Below are positions 15,965-24,200 of a stretch of 64,000 nucleotides of DNA, in pieces (position 1 is the stretch's first letter; every line of letters starts with the position of its first letter). Under the pieces are notes generated by a model. It ran no database searches, was not told the DNA's origin, and was given only the letters and a program-made list of their open reading frames with translations. The DNA is taken from assembly GCF_900091515.1 (NCBI RefSeq), contig NZ_LT607410.1:4216001-4280000 (forward strand), written 5' to 3'. The DNA comes from Micromonospora purpureochromogenes (GTDB taxonomy: Bacteria > Actinomycetota > Actinomycetes > Mycobacteriales > Micromonosporaceae). Position numbers and translations under genes: made by a program.

Positions 15965-18112
15965 TCAGCCGTCGCTGAGCCGCACGTACCCGCTGCGCCC
16001 CACCGCCTCGACGTCCCAGCACTGGCCGAAGGCGCGGATCCGCTCGCTGGCGATCCGTCCGATCTCCGGGGGGAGGTCCGGGTTGATCGACAGCCGCCCG
16101 CCCACGGGCTGGAGGTCCAACATCGCCCGGACCAGCGCCAGCGGGGCGCCGGCCGCCCACGCCTGCGGGCTGCACGCGGTCGGGTACGGCACGGCGAAGA
16201 GCAGGCGCTCGCGGTCGAACCCGCTCATCGCCTCGGGCAGCCGGTAGCCGAACTGCTCGGCGGCATCGATGAGGGCCAGGCAGATCCGGTTGGCCTCCGC
16301 GCGGTAGCCGTAGCGGACCAGGCCGAGGGCGGCCAGGGAGTTGTCGTGCGGCCAGACCGTGCCGAGGTGGTACCCGAGCGCGTTGTACAGCCGCTCCTCC
16401 CGGGACAGGGTACGGATGCCCCAGCCGGAGAACATGTCGTCGGACATCAGCTGGCGGACCACCGCCTCGGCGCGATCGGGTGGGACGATGCCGCTCCACA
16501 ACAGGTGACCCATGTTCGAGGTCTTGGAGTCGACCCGGTTCTTGTCGCCGTCCAGGCCCACCGCGTAGTAGCCGCCCCGCTCCGGGATCCAGAAGTCGCG
16601 GTTGAACCGCTCGTACAGGGCCGCGGCCTCGGCGCGCAGCCGACGGGCCAGGCCCCGGTCGGCCAACGGCCCGTCGGCCAGCTCCGCCAGCCGCACCTTG
16701 GCGTCGTACGTGTAGCCCTGCAGGTCACAGGTGGCCAGCGGCAGCACGGGGATGCGGCCGTCGGCGAAGCAGACCCCGTCCGGCGAGTCCCGCCAGCACT
16801 GGTTGCCCAGCCCCTCCGGTGAGCGGGTGGCGTACTCGACGTAGCCGTCGCCGTCCCGGTCGCCGTACTCGTCGATCCAGCGCAGTGCGGCCAGCGCGTT
16901 GTCGCGCAACTGCCGGACGGTCTCGTCGTCGCCCGTCCACCGCCAGTACTCCGAGAGCAGGACCAACCAGAGCTGCGTGGCGTCGGCGGTGCCGTAGTAC
17001 GGGCCGTACGGCTTCACCCCGGTCCGGGTCAGCTCCCCGCTACGCACCTCGTGCAGGATCTTGCCAGGCTCCTCGTCGGTGAAGTCGTCACACTCGTTCC
17101 CCTGAAGCCGGGCCAGACCGAGCAGCGCCCCCTTGGCCAGGGCCGGGCCGGCGACCAGGGTCTGGTACGCGGTGATCAGGGTGTCCCGGCCGAAGACGGC
17201 GAGGAACCAGGGCAGCCCGGCGCCGGGCAGCATGATCCGCTGCCCCTTGACCTCGAGGTCGAGTCGGAGCGCCGTCACGTCGTCCCGGGAGCGCCGGGCG
17301 GTCCGTTCCAACGCCTGGTTGTCGCTGGTCAGCACCGCCCGCTCGACCGTCCATCGGCGCAGCGGGTCATCCGCCCGCCGGTGGATGACGTCGGCGATGT
17401 CGCCCCGGACCGGCTCCACCACGCCGAGCCCCGGCGGCAGGGGCACGTGCAGGTCGACCTGCCAGCCCTCGCGCGGCTCCAGCGTGAAGTCCCACATCAG
17501 CTCGTCGCCCTCGAGCCGGTCGGCGGGCACCGAGCACCGGACCCGGGTCTGCGCGCCGAACCCGTCTCCGGCGTAGGAGAAACACAGCTCGCCGGGCTGG
17601 TGGGCGCGGGTGATGCGCGCGGAGCGGTCCTGCCCGATGGACTTCACCTCGAACAGGTCGGCGAAGTCCGCGGCGACCGCCAGCCGCAGCTCGACCCGGA
17701 CCGGTTCCGGCCGGAAGGAGAACAGCTCCACCCGCTCGTGGAAGCCGTCGCCGACGTAGCGCAGCCGCCGGATGCCCAGGCTGTCCGGGGGCAGGCCGGG
17801 CACGTCGGGGTTGGTCAGCACGTACTGCGCCGAGTAGTGGTCGATGGTCTCGGCGCGCAGCACCAGCAGCCGGGCGCCGTTGACGGTGAGCACCCAGCCG
17901 CTGACCAGTCGGGTGTCCAGGTGGACCAGGCCGCCGATGCTGCCCGGCGGCACGTCACCGCTCTGGTCGGAGTACATGAAGGTGGGCCCGCTGAGCACCG
18001 CGAGCGAGCCGGGGCCGAGCTCGGGCGGCATGGCCCGCTGGTTGCCGGCCTCCCGGGCCGCGGTGCGCACACCGGGGGTGGGGTCGGCCGGGGTGGGTCG
18101 CGCGGCAGCCAT
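15965..18112 (-). CDS. Glycogen debranching enzyme (GDE N-terminal plus amylo-alpha-1,6-glucosidase fold)
   Basis: 715 residues. The N-terminal beta domain (GDE_N_bis type) covers about residues 20-240 (SDQSGDVPPGSIGGLVHLDTR). The (alpha/alpha)6 catalytic domain follows, with LPWFLAVFGRDTLITAYQ, GTADATQLW, GYTYDAKVRLAELA and GTVWPHDNSLAALG as family blocks. Such proteins hydrolyse alpha-1,6 branches of glycogen-like glucans in the cytoplasm. The ATG at 18112 is supported by TACCGT seven bases upstream (leaderless pattern); a GTG at 18121 lies inside that spacing. A monocistronic gene, divergent from the M28 peptidase gene. Confidence 0.9.
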   Translation of the reverse strand: MAAARPTPADPTPGVRTAAREAGNQRAMPPELGPGSLAVLSGPTFMYSDQSGDVPPGSIGGLVHLDTRLVSGWVLTVNGARLLVLRAETIDHYSAQYVLTNPDVPGLPPDSLGIRRLRYVGDGFHERVELFSFRPEPVRVELRLAVAADFADLFEVKSIGQDRSARITRAHQPGELCFSYAGDGFGAQTRVRCSVPADRLEGDELMWDFTLEPREGWQVDLHVPLPPGLGVVEPVRGDIADVIHRRADDPLRRWTVERAVLTSDNQALERTARRSRDDVTALRLDLEVKGQRIMLPGAGLPWFLAVFGRDTLITAYQTLVAGPALAKGALLGLARLQGNECDDFTDEEPGKILHEVRSGELTRTGVKPYGPYYGTADATQLWLVLLSEYWRWTGDDETVRQLRDNALAALRWIDEYGDRDGDGYVEYATRSPEGLGNQCWRDSPDGVCFADGRIPVLPLATCDLQGYTYDAKVRLAELADGPLADRGLARRLRAEAAALYERFNRDFWIPERGGYYAVGLDGDKNRVDSKTSNMGHLLWSGIVPPDRAEAVVRQLMSDDMFSGWGIRTLSREERLYNALGYHLGTVWPHDNSLAALGLVRYGYRAEANRICLALIDAAEQFGYRLPEAMSGFDRERLLFAVPYPTACSPQAWAAGAPLALVRAMLDLQPVGGRLSINPDLPPEIGRIASERIRAFGQCWDVEAVGRSGYVRLSDG

Positions 18113-18119
18113 GGCACCC

Positions 18120-18125
18120 ACGGTA
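18120..18125 (-). promoter_or_regulatory. Leaderless -10 box for the debranching enzyme gene
   Basis: The minus strand reads TACCGT, with seven bases to the ATG at 18112. This matches the spacing seen before several other genes in the window. Confidence 0.45.
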
Positions 18126-18226
18126 GGAACGCCGGCGGTCGGCCGGCATCACCCGCACCGGGTGAATCCGAATGATCCACGACGATAGATATGGACAGCT
18201 CCCCCACCGGTGGCGAGGATGCCGTA

Positions 18227-19672
18227 ATGGGAGCAAACGAGAGCACCGGCGAGGGACCCACGAGGTCCACCCGCCGCACCTTCCTGTCCGCCTCCGCCGT
18301 CGCGACCGCCGCCACCGTCGCCGTACCGCTGACCACCGGGCCGACCGCGGCGCAGGCCGCCGGGCCCGCCGGGCCCGGCCACCCGGCCCGACCCCAGACC
18401 CCGGACCGTGAGCTGCGCGCCCTGCTGCGGGAGGTGGACCGCGACCGGATCGAGGCCACCGTCCGCCGGCTCGCCGCCTTCGGCACCCGGCACACCCTCT
18501 CCCGTCAGGACGACCCGGTCCGGGGCATCGGGGCCGCCCGGGACTGGATCTTCGAGCAGCTCTCCGGGTACGCGGCCGCCTCCGGTGGCCGGATGACCGT
18601 GGAACTGCAGTCCTACGTGCAGGAGCCGGCGTCGCGCATCCCGGTCGCCACCCGGATCACCAACGTGGTGGCCACCCTGCGCGGCGACCTCAGCCCCAAC
18701 CGGGTCTACGTGATCACCGGTCACTACGACTCCCGCGCGACCGACGTGATGGACGCGGTCAGCGACGCCCCGGGCGCGGACGACGACGCCTCCGGCGTGG
18801 CGGTGCTGATGGAGCTGGCCCGGGTGCTGGCCACCCGGCGCAGCGAGGCGACCATCATCCTGGCCGCCGTCGCCGGCGAGGAGCAGGGCCTGTACGGCTC
18901 GGCGTACCTGGCGAAGCAGCTCAAGGCCGCCGGCGTCGACGTGCAGGGGATGTTCAGCAACGACATCATCGGGTCCAGCACGGCCGACGACGGCACCCGC
19001 GACCCGCGCGCCGTCCGGCTCTTCGCCGAAGGGGTACCGACCGCGGAGACTCCGGCGGAGGCGAGCACCCGGCAGTCGGTCGGCGGGGAGAACGACTCCC
19101 CGTCGCGCCAGCTCGCCCGGTTCGTCAGCGACGTCGCCGAGAACGGCGCCACCGGGATGCGGGTGCGGGTGATCTACCGACGGGACCGCTACCTGCGCGG
19201 CAGCGACCACATCTCGTTCCTGCGCGAGGGCTGGCCGGCCGGCCGGTTCACCGAGCCCAACGAGGACTTCGCCCACCAGCACCAGGACGTCCGGCTGGTC
19301 GACGGGGTGCAGTACGGCGACCTGCCGGAGTTCTGCGACTTCGACTACATCACCCGGGTCGCCCTGGTCAACGGCGCGGTGCTCTGGTCGCTCGCCCAGG
19401 CGCCCGGCACCCCGAAGGGCGCCACCGTCGTGACGACCAACCTCACCAACGACACCACCCTGCGCTGGCAGCGCGGCGACGAGCCGGACCTGGCCGGGTA
19501 CGAGGTGGTGTGGCGGGAGACCACCGCCGCCGAGTGGCAGCGGGTGATCCCGGTCGGCGACGTCACCGAGGTGACCGTGGACCTGTCCAAGGACAACGTC
19601 TTCTTCGGCGTACGGGCCGTCGACCGGGACGGCCACCGCAGCCCGGTGGCGTTCCCCCGGCCGGGGAGCTGA
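18227..19672 (+). CDS. Tat-exported M28 family aminopeptidase with C-terminal FN3-like domain
   Basis: 481 residues from the ATG at 18227 (GAGGA upstream). A twin-arginine signal (RSTRRTFLSASAVATAA) targets the folded protein for export. The M28 zinc ligands are all visible: His in VITGHYDSRA, Asp in GADDDASGVAV, Glu-Glu in VAGEEQGLYGS, Asp in FSNDIIGSS and His in RGSDHISFL. The last 85 residues (TNLTNDTTLRWQRG to FGVRAVDRDGHRSP) look like a fibronectin type III domain. Probably an extracellular zinc peptidase releasing amino acids from peptides. An in-frame ATG at 18191 lacks a ribosome site. Confidence 0.92.
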   Translation: MGANESTGEGPTRSTRRTFLSASAVATAATVAVPLTTGPTAAQAAGPAGPGHPARPQTPDRELRALLREVDRDRIEATVRRLAAFGTRHTLSRQDDPVRGIGAARDWIFEQLSGYAAASGGRMTVELQSYVQEPASRIPVATRITNVVATLRGDLSPNRVYVITGHYDSRATDVMDAVSDAPGADDDASGVAVLMELARVLATRRSEATIILAAVAGEEQGLYGSAYLAKQLKAAGVDVQGMFSNDIIGSSTADDGTRDPRAVRLFAEGVPTAETPAEASTRQSVGGENDSPSRQLARFVSDVAENGATGMRVRVIYRRDRYLRGSDHISFLREGWPAGRFTEPNEDFAHQHQDVRLVDGVQYGDLPEFCDFDYITRVALVNGAVLWSLAQAPGTPKGATVVTTNLTNDTTLRWQRGDEPDLAGYEVVWRETTAAEWQRVIPVGDVTEVTVDLSKDNVFFGVRAVDRDGHRSPVAFPRPGS

Positions 19673-19691
19673 CCGCTCCGTCGCACCGCGC

Positions 19692-19718
19692 GGGGCCGGC
19701 GTTGGGCGCGCCGGCCCC
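19692..19718 (+). terminator. Terminator hairpin after the M28 peptidase gene
   Basis: A perfect 10-bp stem (GGGGCCGGCG with CGCCGGCCCC), loop of seven bases, 20 bases past the stop. Confidence 0.7.
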
Positions 19719-19846
19719 GTTGTGCGTCGCGTCGCCGCGGTGGCAACCTCCCGACACCGGTGACGCTGCGTTCACGATCCGACTGCGCCGCGCGACCGCG
19801 CCGCCCACCCTGGTCCTCGTTCGACCACCATCGATCGGAGGAGCAG

Positions 19847-20932
19847 ATGAGATTTCGCCGTGCCGTCGCCGTCGCGCTGGCCGCCCTGTCGGCGGCCGTG
19901 GGGCTCGCAGCACCCGCGCCCGCCGCCGCGGCGACCGCGGACCGGTGGGGCTTCGCGTACGTCGGGGACCCGACCGTGCCCGCCTGGACCACCCTGGACA
20001 CCACCCGCCAGTGGGGCAGCTGGAAGAGCGCCTTCCCCGCCTCGTGGGCGCAGGGCGCCAAACTCGCGCCCGGCCGCTTCCTGGTGCGTTTCCCGCAGGT
20101 CGGCACCGGGTCCCGGGGCGTGCCGCACGTGACGCCGGTGAACCGGACCGGGCACTACTGCGAGGTGGTGCGCTGGTACCAGTCCGGCACCGACGAGATC
20201 GTCGACGTGCAGTGCCACAAGCCGGGCGGCACGCGTGACGACAGCCCGTTCACCGTCCTCTGGACGACCAGCTCCGGGGTACTGCCGGCCGGCACCGCGC
20301 ACGCGTACCTGCAGGGCGGGGTGAGCGGCGTGGTGCAGTCGTACAACTCCACCGGCGCGGGGGTCTCGCTGGCCCCGTTCGGGGTCGGGCAGTGGTCGGT
20401 GAAGCTGCCGGGCGTCGGGCTGGCTGGGGTGCTCGCCGGCAACGTGCAGGTCACCGCGATCCAGCCGAACGCCGGGCCACGCCGGTGCAAGGTCTACCGG
20501 TGGGCGCCCGCCGGCACCGACGTGGTGGTGTACGTGTTCTGCTTCGACCAGGCGGGCGCGCCGGTGAACACCGACTTCGCGCTGTCGTACCACCGGGGCC
20601 GGTCGGTGCTCGGGTCGCTCGCCCCGCCGAAGTACTTCGGGCACCTGGCCGGCGCCGCCGGTGGCCCGACCAACGACAACTCCGTCCTCGGCGTCGGCGC
20701 CAACACCATCGTCCCGCTCGCGCCGGCAGGCCGCTACCTGGTCACCTTCAAGCAGCTCGGGCAGAAGGAGACGCACGCGCAGGTGACCGCGCAGGGCGTC
20801 GGCTCGCACTACTGCCACCTGACCCAGCCCTGGTCGTACGTGCCGGACGCGCCGGTGGACGTGATCTGCTTCGACAACGCCGGGGTGCCGACCCCGCACG
20901 CCGTGCTGGTCGCCTTCACCTCGCGGATCTGA
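19847..20932 (+). CDS. Secreted three-repeat protein with paired cysteines
   Basis: 361 residues with a classical signal peptide (MRFRRAVAVALAALSAAVG to a cleavage after AAA) and an excellent GGAGGAG site. The mature protein has three diverged repeats of about 110 residues. Each contains an opening like GRFLVRFPQVG, GQWSVKLPGVG or GRYLVTFKQLG, then a 'C...W..G/DTD..V.V.C' pair (HYCEVVRW...VDVQC; RRCKVYRW...VYVFC; HYCHLTQPW...VDVICFD) that could form one disulfide per repeat, ending in a beta strand. A beta-sandwich surface or extracellular binding protein is likely. No enzymatic motif; ligand unknown. Confidence 0.83.
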   Translation: MRFRRAVAVALAALSAAVGLAAPAPAAAATADRWGFAYVGDPTVPAWTTLDTTRQWGSWKSAFPASWAQGAKLAPGRFLVRFPQVGTGSRGVPHVTPVNRTGHYCEVVRWYQSGTDEIVDVQCHKPGGTRDDSPFTVLWTTSSGVLPAGTAHAYLQGGVSGVVQSYNSTGAGVSLAPFGVGQWSVKLPGVGLAGVLAGNVQVTAIQPNAGPRRCKVYRWAPAGTDVVVYVFCFDQAGAPVNTDFALSYHRGRSVLGSLAPPKYFGHLAGAAGGPTNDNSVLGVGANTIVPLAPAGRYLVTFKQLGQKETHAQVTAQGVGSHYCHLTQPWSYVPDAPVDVICFDNAGVPTPHAVLVAFTSRI

Positions 20933-20941
20933 GCGCGGCTC

Positions 20942-20972
20942 ACCGGTGCCCGTCACCAGGGCGGGCACCGGT
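20942..20972. terminator. Bidirectional terminator hairpin
   Basis: A perfect 11-bp stem (ACCGGTGCCCG with CGGGCACCGGT) between two convergent genes; it touches the stop codon of the acetyltransferase gene. Confidence 0.72.
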
Positions 20973-21493
20973 CAGGCCGGGGCGGTGACCGCCCAGCGCT
21001 CGTGGTCGCGCCACGCCCCGTCGATGAAGAGGTAGTCCGGCGAGAAGCCCTCCAGCCGGAAGCCCAGCTTGCGGGCCACCCGCCGGGACGGCTCGTTGCC
21101 CGGCTGGATGTTCGCCTCGACCCGGTGCAGGCCCAACGTGTCGAAGGCGTGCGCCAGCACCAGCCCGATGCCGGCCGAGGCGTGCCCGGTGCCGCTGTAC
21201 GGCAGAAACGCGGCGTAGCCCATGAAGCCGCCGCGCAGCGGCCCCATGATGATGCCGCTGATGTTGACGTAGCCGGCGATCGCGCCGCCGGGCTGGTCGC
21301 AGATGAGGAAGCTCTGCTGGTCACGGCGGCGCGCCTTGGCCAGGTACGCGGCGAACTTCTCCGCGGTGTCGGGGGCGGTCAGCCAGGGGTGGTGCAGCTC
21401 GCGGCTGCGGCGGGCGGCGGCGACGAACTCGGCCTCGTCGGCGGGACGCGGGCGTCGGATGCCGACCGGACCGGCGCTGCGCAGGTATCTCAC
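20972..21493 (-). CDS. GNAT acetyltransferase (RimJ/RimL type)
   Basis: 173 residues from the GTG at 21493 (VRYLRSAGPVGIRRP). It follows the RimJ/RimL pattern: IRRPRPADEAEFVAAARRS at the start, the acetyl-CoA-binding beta bulge region with AGIGLVLAHAFDTLGLHRVEANI, then NEPSRRVARKLGFRLEGFS and a final WRDHERWAVT. Likely acetylates a protein N-terminus or a small amine; the substrate is not predictable. Longer open frames upstream have no family match. Confidence 0.9.
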   Translation of the reverse strand: MRYLRSAGPVGIRRPRPADEAEFVAAARRSRELHHPWLTAPDTAEKFAAYLAKARRRDQQSFLICDQPGGAIAGYVNISGIIMGPLRGGFMGYAAFLPYSGTGHASAGIGLVLAHAFDTLGLHRVEANIQPGNEPSRRVARKLGFRLEGFSPDYLFIDGAWRDHERWAVTAPA

Positions 21494-21567
21494 GGACGAC
21501 CACTCTGGTTCCGACGGCGGGCCGTGTCCAACCGGAATCCGGGGTCGCGAGCGGGACGTACCGGCCG

Positions 21568-21573
21568 TAGGGT
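21568..21573 (+). promoter_or_regulatory. -10 box of the MFS leader transcript
   Basis: TAGGGT, about 32 bases before the first leader ORF. Transcription would start near 21580, making a 5' leader of roughly 285 bases before the transporter start. Confidence 0.4.
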
Positions 21574-21604
21574 GGGCCGGACCACCGACGATCGGAGGCT
21601 GATC

Positions 21605-21670
21605 ATGGGTACGGCTGCCCTCGGCACGATGCTGGCCTCCGCTTCGTCGCGGGCGACCCGGCTCGCCTGA
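21605..21670 (+). CDS. Leader peptide 1 upstream of an MFS gene (21 aa)
   Basis: Short frame beginning MGTAALGTML and ending RATRLA, with a textbook GGAGG at 21594-21598, six bases before its ATG. It precedes a structured stretch of RNA and the transporter gene. The placement is that of an attenuation leader peptide sensing translation rate or a ribosome-targeting compound. No known leader family was recognised; the regulatory role is inferred from layout. Confidence 0.5.
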   Translation: MGTAALGTMLASASSRATRLA

Positions 21671-21684
21671 CCTCCGGTCCGTCC

Positions 21685-21783
21685 CGGGGTCCGGCACCCC
21701 GCCTCGCCCGTCGCGAAGCGATGAGTGACCCGCCGTTCGCGCGGGTCCTTCGTCCTGGCGTGACCACGCCACCACATCGCTTC
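21685..21783 (+). promoter_or_regulatory. Structured leader RNA (hairpin plus three-way junction)
   Basis: Four complementary pairings are visible. (a) CGGGGT (21685-21690) with ACCCCG (21696-21701). (b) GAAGCGATG (21715-21723) with CATCGCTTC (21775-21783), 9 bp, enclosing two more helices. (c) GACCCGC (21727-21733) with GCGGGTC (21741-21747). (d) TGGCGT (21756-21761) with ACGCCA (21766-21771). Helices b, c and d together make a three-way junction that ends two bases before the ribosome site of the second leader ORF. Helix c could alternatively work as a terminator. Candidate riboswitch or attenuator; the family is unrecognised. Confidence 0.5.
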
Positions 21784-21796
21784 CGAGGGAGTCCTC

Positions 21797-21868
21797 GTGT
21801 TTCCGCAGTTCCCGTGCGGGCGCCTCCGCGTGCCCGCACGTCGCCACCTGCCCGGGCGGTCCCGATGA
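21797..21868 (+). CDS. Leader peptide 2, coupled by ATGA to the MFS gene (23 aa)
   Basis: GTG start with GAGGGAG (21785-21791) five bases upstream. It encodes a basic peptide beginning VFPQFPCGRLRV and ending GRSR. Its TGA (21866-21868) overlaps the transporter ATG (21865-21867) as ATGA. The transporter has no ribosome site of its own, so it is probably translated only by ribosomes finishing this ORF. Confidence 0.55.
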   Translation: MFPQFPCGRLRVPARRHLPGRSR

Positions 21869-23085
21869 CCGCCGTCAGCTCACCCCGGCTCGGCCCGGAC
21901 TTCGCCCGACTCTGGACCGCCAGCGCCGTCGCCAACCTCGGCGACGGGGTGACCATGATCGCCGGTCCCCTCCTGGTCGCCTCGATCAGCGACGACCCGG
22001 CGGCGGTCGCCGCGGCGGCGGTCGCCCCGCAGCTGCCCTGGTTGCTCTTCGCCCTGGTCAGCGGGGCGCTGGTGGACCGCTTCGACCGGCGCCGGCTGGT
22101 CGTCGCGGTCAATCTGGCCCGGGGCGCGGTACTCGCCGCGCTGGCCGTCGCGGTCCTCGCCGGGGCGGCCACCGTCCCGCTGATCTGCCTGGCCTTCTTC
22201 CTGACCGGGGTCGGCGAGACCCTGGCCGACACCGCCTCCGGGGCGCTGCTGCCGGCGCTGGTGCCGGCGGAACAACTGGAACGCGCCAACGGCCGGCTCT
22301 TCGCCACCTTCGTGCTGGGCAACCAGTTCGCCGCGAAGCCGCTCGGGGCGTACCTGTTCGGCCTCGGTGCGGCGCTGCCGTTCGCGGTCGACGCCGCGAG
22401 CTTCGGCCTGGCCGCGCTGCTGGTGGCCCTGCTGCGCTGGCGGCCGACACCACCGGCCGGGCCGACGCCCGACGGCGGGGCGCGGCACTCGCTGCGCGCC
22501 GACGTCGCCGCCGGGCTGCGCGCGCTCTGGTCGGTGCCGGTGCTGCGGTCCCTCGCGGTCTGCATCGCCGTGATGAACGTGGCGTTCTGCGCCGCGTTCG
22601 CCGCGTTCGTGCTCTACGCCCGGCAGCGGCTCGGGCTGGGCGACGTCGGTTACGGCGTCCTGCTGACCGCGTCCGCCGTCGGCGGGCTGGCCGGCACCGC
22701 CCTGGCCGGCCGACTGAAGACCCGGTTCGGCGCCCCCGCCCTGCTGCGGGTGGGGCTGCTGGTCGAGGTCGGGCTCCAGCTCGTGCTCGCCACCACCCGG
22801 CAACCCTGGATCGCCGGCGCGGCACTCGCGGTCTGGGGCGGACACGCCATGATCTGGGGCGTGCTGGTGGTGTCGCTGCGCCAGCGGCTGGTCCCGGACC
22901 GGCTGCGCGGCCGGGTCAACAGCGGCTACGCGCTGGCCGACCTGGGCGGGGCGGCCGTCGGCACGGCGCTCGGTGGGCTGCTCGCCCAGGCCACCGGGGC
23001 GATCACCGCACCCTTCTGGATGGCGGCCGGGGCGCTGACCGTGCTCACCGTCGCCGTCTGGCGCCGGCTGGCCGCCGCCGGCTGA
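21865..23085 (+). CDS. MFS transporter (MFS_3/EntS-like exporter)
   Basis: 406 residues with about 12 hydrophobic segments. The N-terminal FARLWTASAVANLGDGVTMIAGPLL and the loop between helices 2 and 3 (GALVDRFDRRRLVV) are typical of the MFS_3 group that includes drug and siderophore exporters. The matching C-half loop is GRLKTRFGAPALL. The ATG at 21865 (MTAVSSPRLGPDF) has only a weak site and overlaps the stop of a short upstream ORF. The complex leader suggests induced expression, as with antibiotic-efflux genes. Substrate unknown. Confidence 0.88.
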   Translation: MTAVSSPRLGPDFARLWTASAVANLGDGVTMIAGPLLVASISDDPAAVAAAAVAPQLPWLLFALVSGALVDRFDRRRLVVAVNLARGAVLAALAVAVLAGAATVPLICLAFFLTGVGETLADTASGALLPALVPAEQLERANGRLFATFVLGNQFAAKPLGAYLFGLGAALPFAVDAASFGLAALLVALLRWRPTPPAGPTPDGGARHSLRADVAAGLRALWSVPVLRSLAVCIAVMNVAFCAAFAAFVLYARQRLGLGDVGYGVLLTASAVGGLAGTALAGRLKTRFGAPALLRVGLLVEVGLQLVLATTRQPWIAGAALAVWGGHAMIWGVLVVSLRQRLVPDRLRGRVNSGYALADLGGAAVGTALGGLLAQATGAITAPFWMAAGALTVLTVAVWRRLAAAG

Positions 23086-23155
23086 CCGATCGGGGCCCGG
23101 CTGCCGATGCACGGCGGCCCGGTCCCGGTCTCGACCGACCGTGCCCCCCTCGAAC

Positions 23156-23449
23156 TCAGCCCGGGCGGTGGTAGGTGGGCTCGGCCGGCAACGGCACCTC
23201 CAGGAAGGTGGCGCCGCGCAGGTCCAGCCAGGCCCGGTCGGGTGCCCGGACCAGCCGTAGGATCACCTCGGAGCAGACCGGGCAGCGGCCGACCAGCCCG
23301 GGAGCGTGGGAGAAGACGTGCAGCCCGGCCAGCGGGCCGAGCGACCCGCACGACTGGCAGCGTGAGGTCGCCGGGCTCAGGTCGACGGCGAACAACTCGC
23401 GCAGCGGACCGTCGAGCATGTTCCCGTCCACATAGGACATGTCGGTCAT
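23156..23449 (-). CDS. DUF6510 zinc-ribbon-like protein
   Basis: 97 residues, GAGGAGG site before the ATG. Two CxxC pairs (SRCQSCGSLG and GRCPVCSEVILRL) form a likely zinc ribbon, followed by a beta-rich tail. Proteins of this kind are found beside the molybdo-oxidoreductase/ferredoxin-reductase pair in actinobacteria, as here (16 bases downstream of the reductase). It probably assists that redox system; the biochemical role is not known. Confidence 0.8.
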   Translation of the reverse strand: MTDMSYVDGNMLDGPLRELFAVDLSPATSRCQSCGSLGPLAGLHVFSHAPGLVGRCPVCSEVILRLVRAPDRAWLDLRGATFLEVPLPAEPTYHRPG

Positions 23450-23465
23450 CGGGCCTCCTCGGGCT

Positions 23466-24200
23466 TCACGCGGTGGGGCCGAACCGTTCGGTGCGTACCC
23501 GTCGGCTCTGGTGACCCAGCCCGACCAGCAGGTCCGCCACGGTCTCCACGAAGCCGGTGGGCCCGCAGACGTAGCAGAGCGGTTCGAGGTCGGGCGGCCA
23601 ACCGTGGGTGTTCACGTCGACCAGGCCGATCCGGTGCGGCGCGCCCCGCCACCCGTCGGGCGCCTCCCGGGTGTAGACGTACGCCACGTCCAGGCCCTGG
23701 TCGTCGCGGGCCCGGGTGCGCAGCTCGTCGGCGTAGATGACGTCGGCCGGGGTGCGGACGGAGTAGATCAGCCGGAACGGCGTCCGGCTGCCGGCGGCGC
23801 GCCGGGCCCGGACCATGGCCATCAGCGGCACCACCCCGGAGCCCCCGCCGACCAGCAGCACCGGCGCGGTCTCGTCGGGGCGCCAGACGAAGTAGCCGCC
23901 GAGCGGGCCGCGCACCTCGATCGGGTCGCCCTCTGCGTAGGTGTCGAGCAGATACGGCGACACCTCGCCGTCGTCCACCCGCTGCACGGTCAGCGCGATC
24001 CGGTCGCCGTCGGCCGGCGCCGCCAGCGAGTACGACCGGGCCGCCTGGTAGCCGTCCTCGGCGGTCAGCCGGATGTCGACGTGCTGCCCGGCCACGTGCG
24101 CGGGCCAGCCCGGCGCCTCAAGTACCAGGGTGTGCGCGGACGGCGTCTCGACCCGGCGCTCCACCAGGCGGGCCACCCGCCAGGTCAGCGGCGCGCTCAA
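23466..24200 (-). CDS. FAD-binding ferredoxin-NAD(P) reductase
   Basis: 244 residues. FAD domain with the RxYS motif (AARSYSLAAP), then the nucleotide domain with LLVGGGSGVVPLMAMVRAR, FRLIYSVRT and the terminal YVCGPTGFVETVADLL. No [2Fe-2S] domain. It transfers electrons from NAD(P)H, presumably to the molybdenum enzyme encoded just upstream. The TTG start at 24200 overlaps the stop of that gene (TTGA), indicating coupled translation. Confidence 0.9.
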   Translation of the reverse strand: MSAPLTWRVARLVERRVETPSAHTLVLEAPGWPAHVAGQHVDIRLTAEDGYQAARSYSLAAPADGDRIALTVQRVDDGEVSPYLLDTYAEGDPIEVRGPLGGYFVWRPDETAPVLLVGGGSGVVPLMAMVRARRAAGSRTPFRLIYSVRTPADVIYADELRTRARDDQGLDVAYVYTREAPDGWRGAPHRIGLVDVNTHGWPPDLEPLCYVCGPTGFVETVADLLVGLGHQSRRVRTERFGPTA

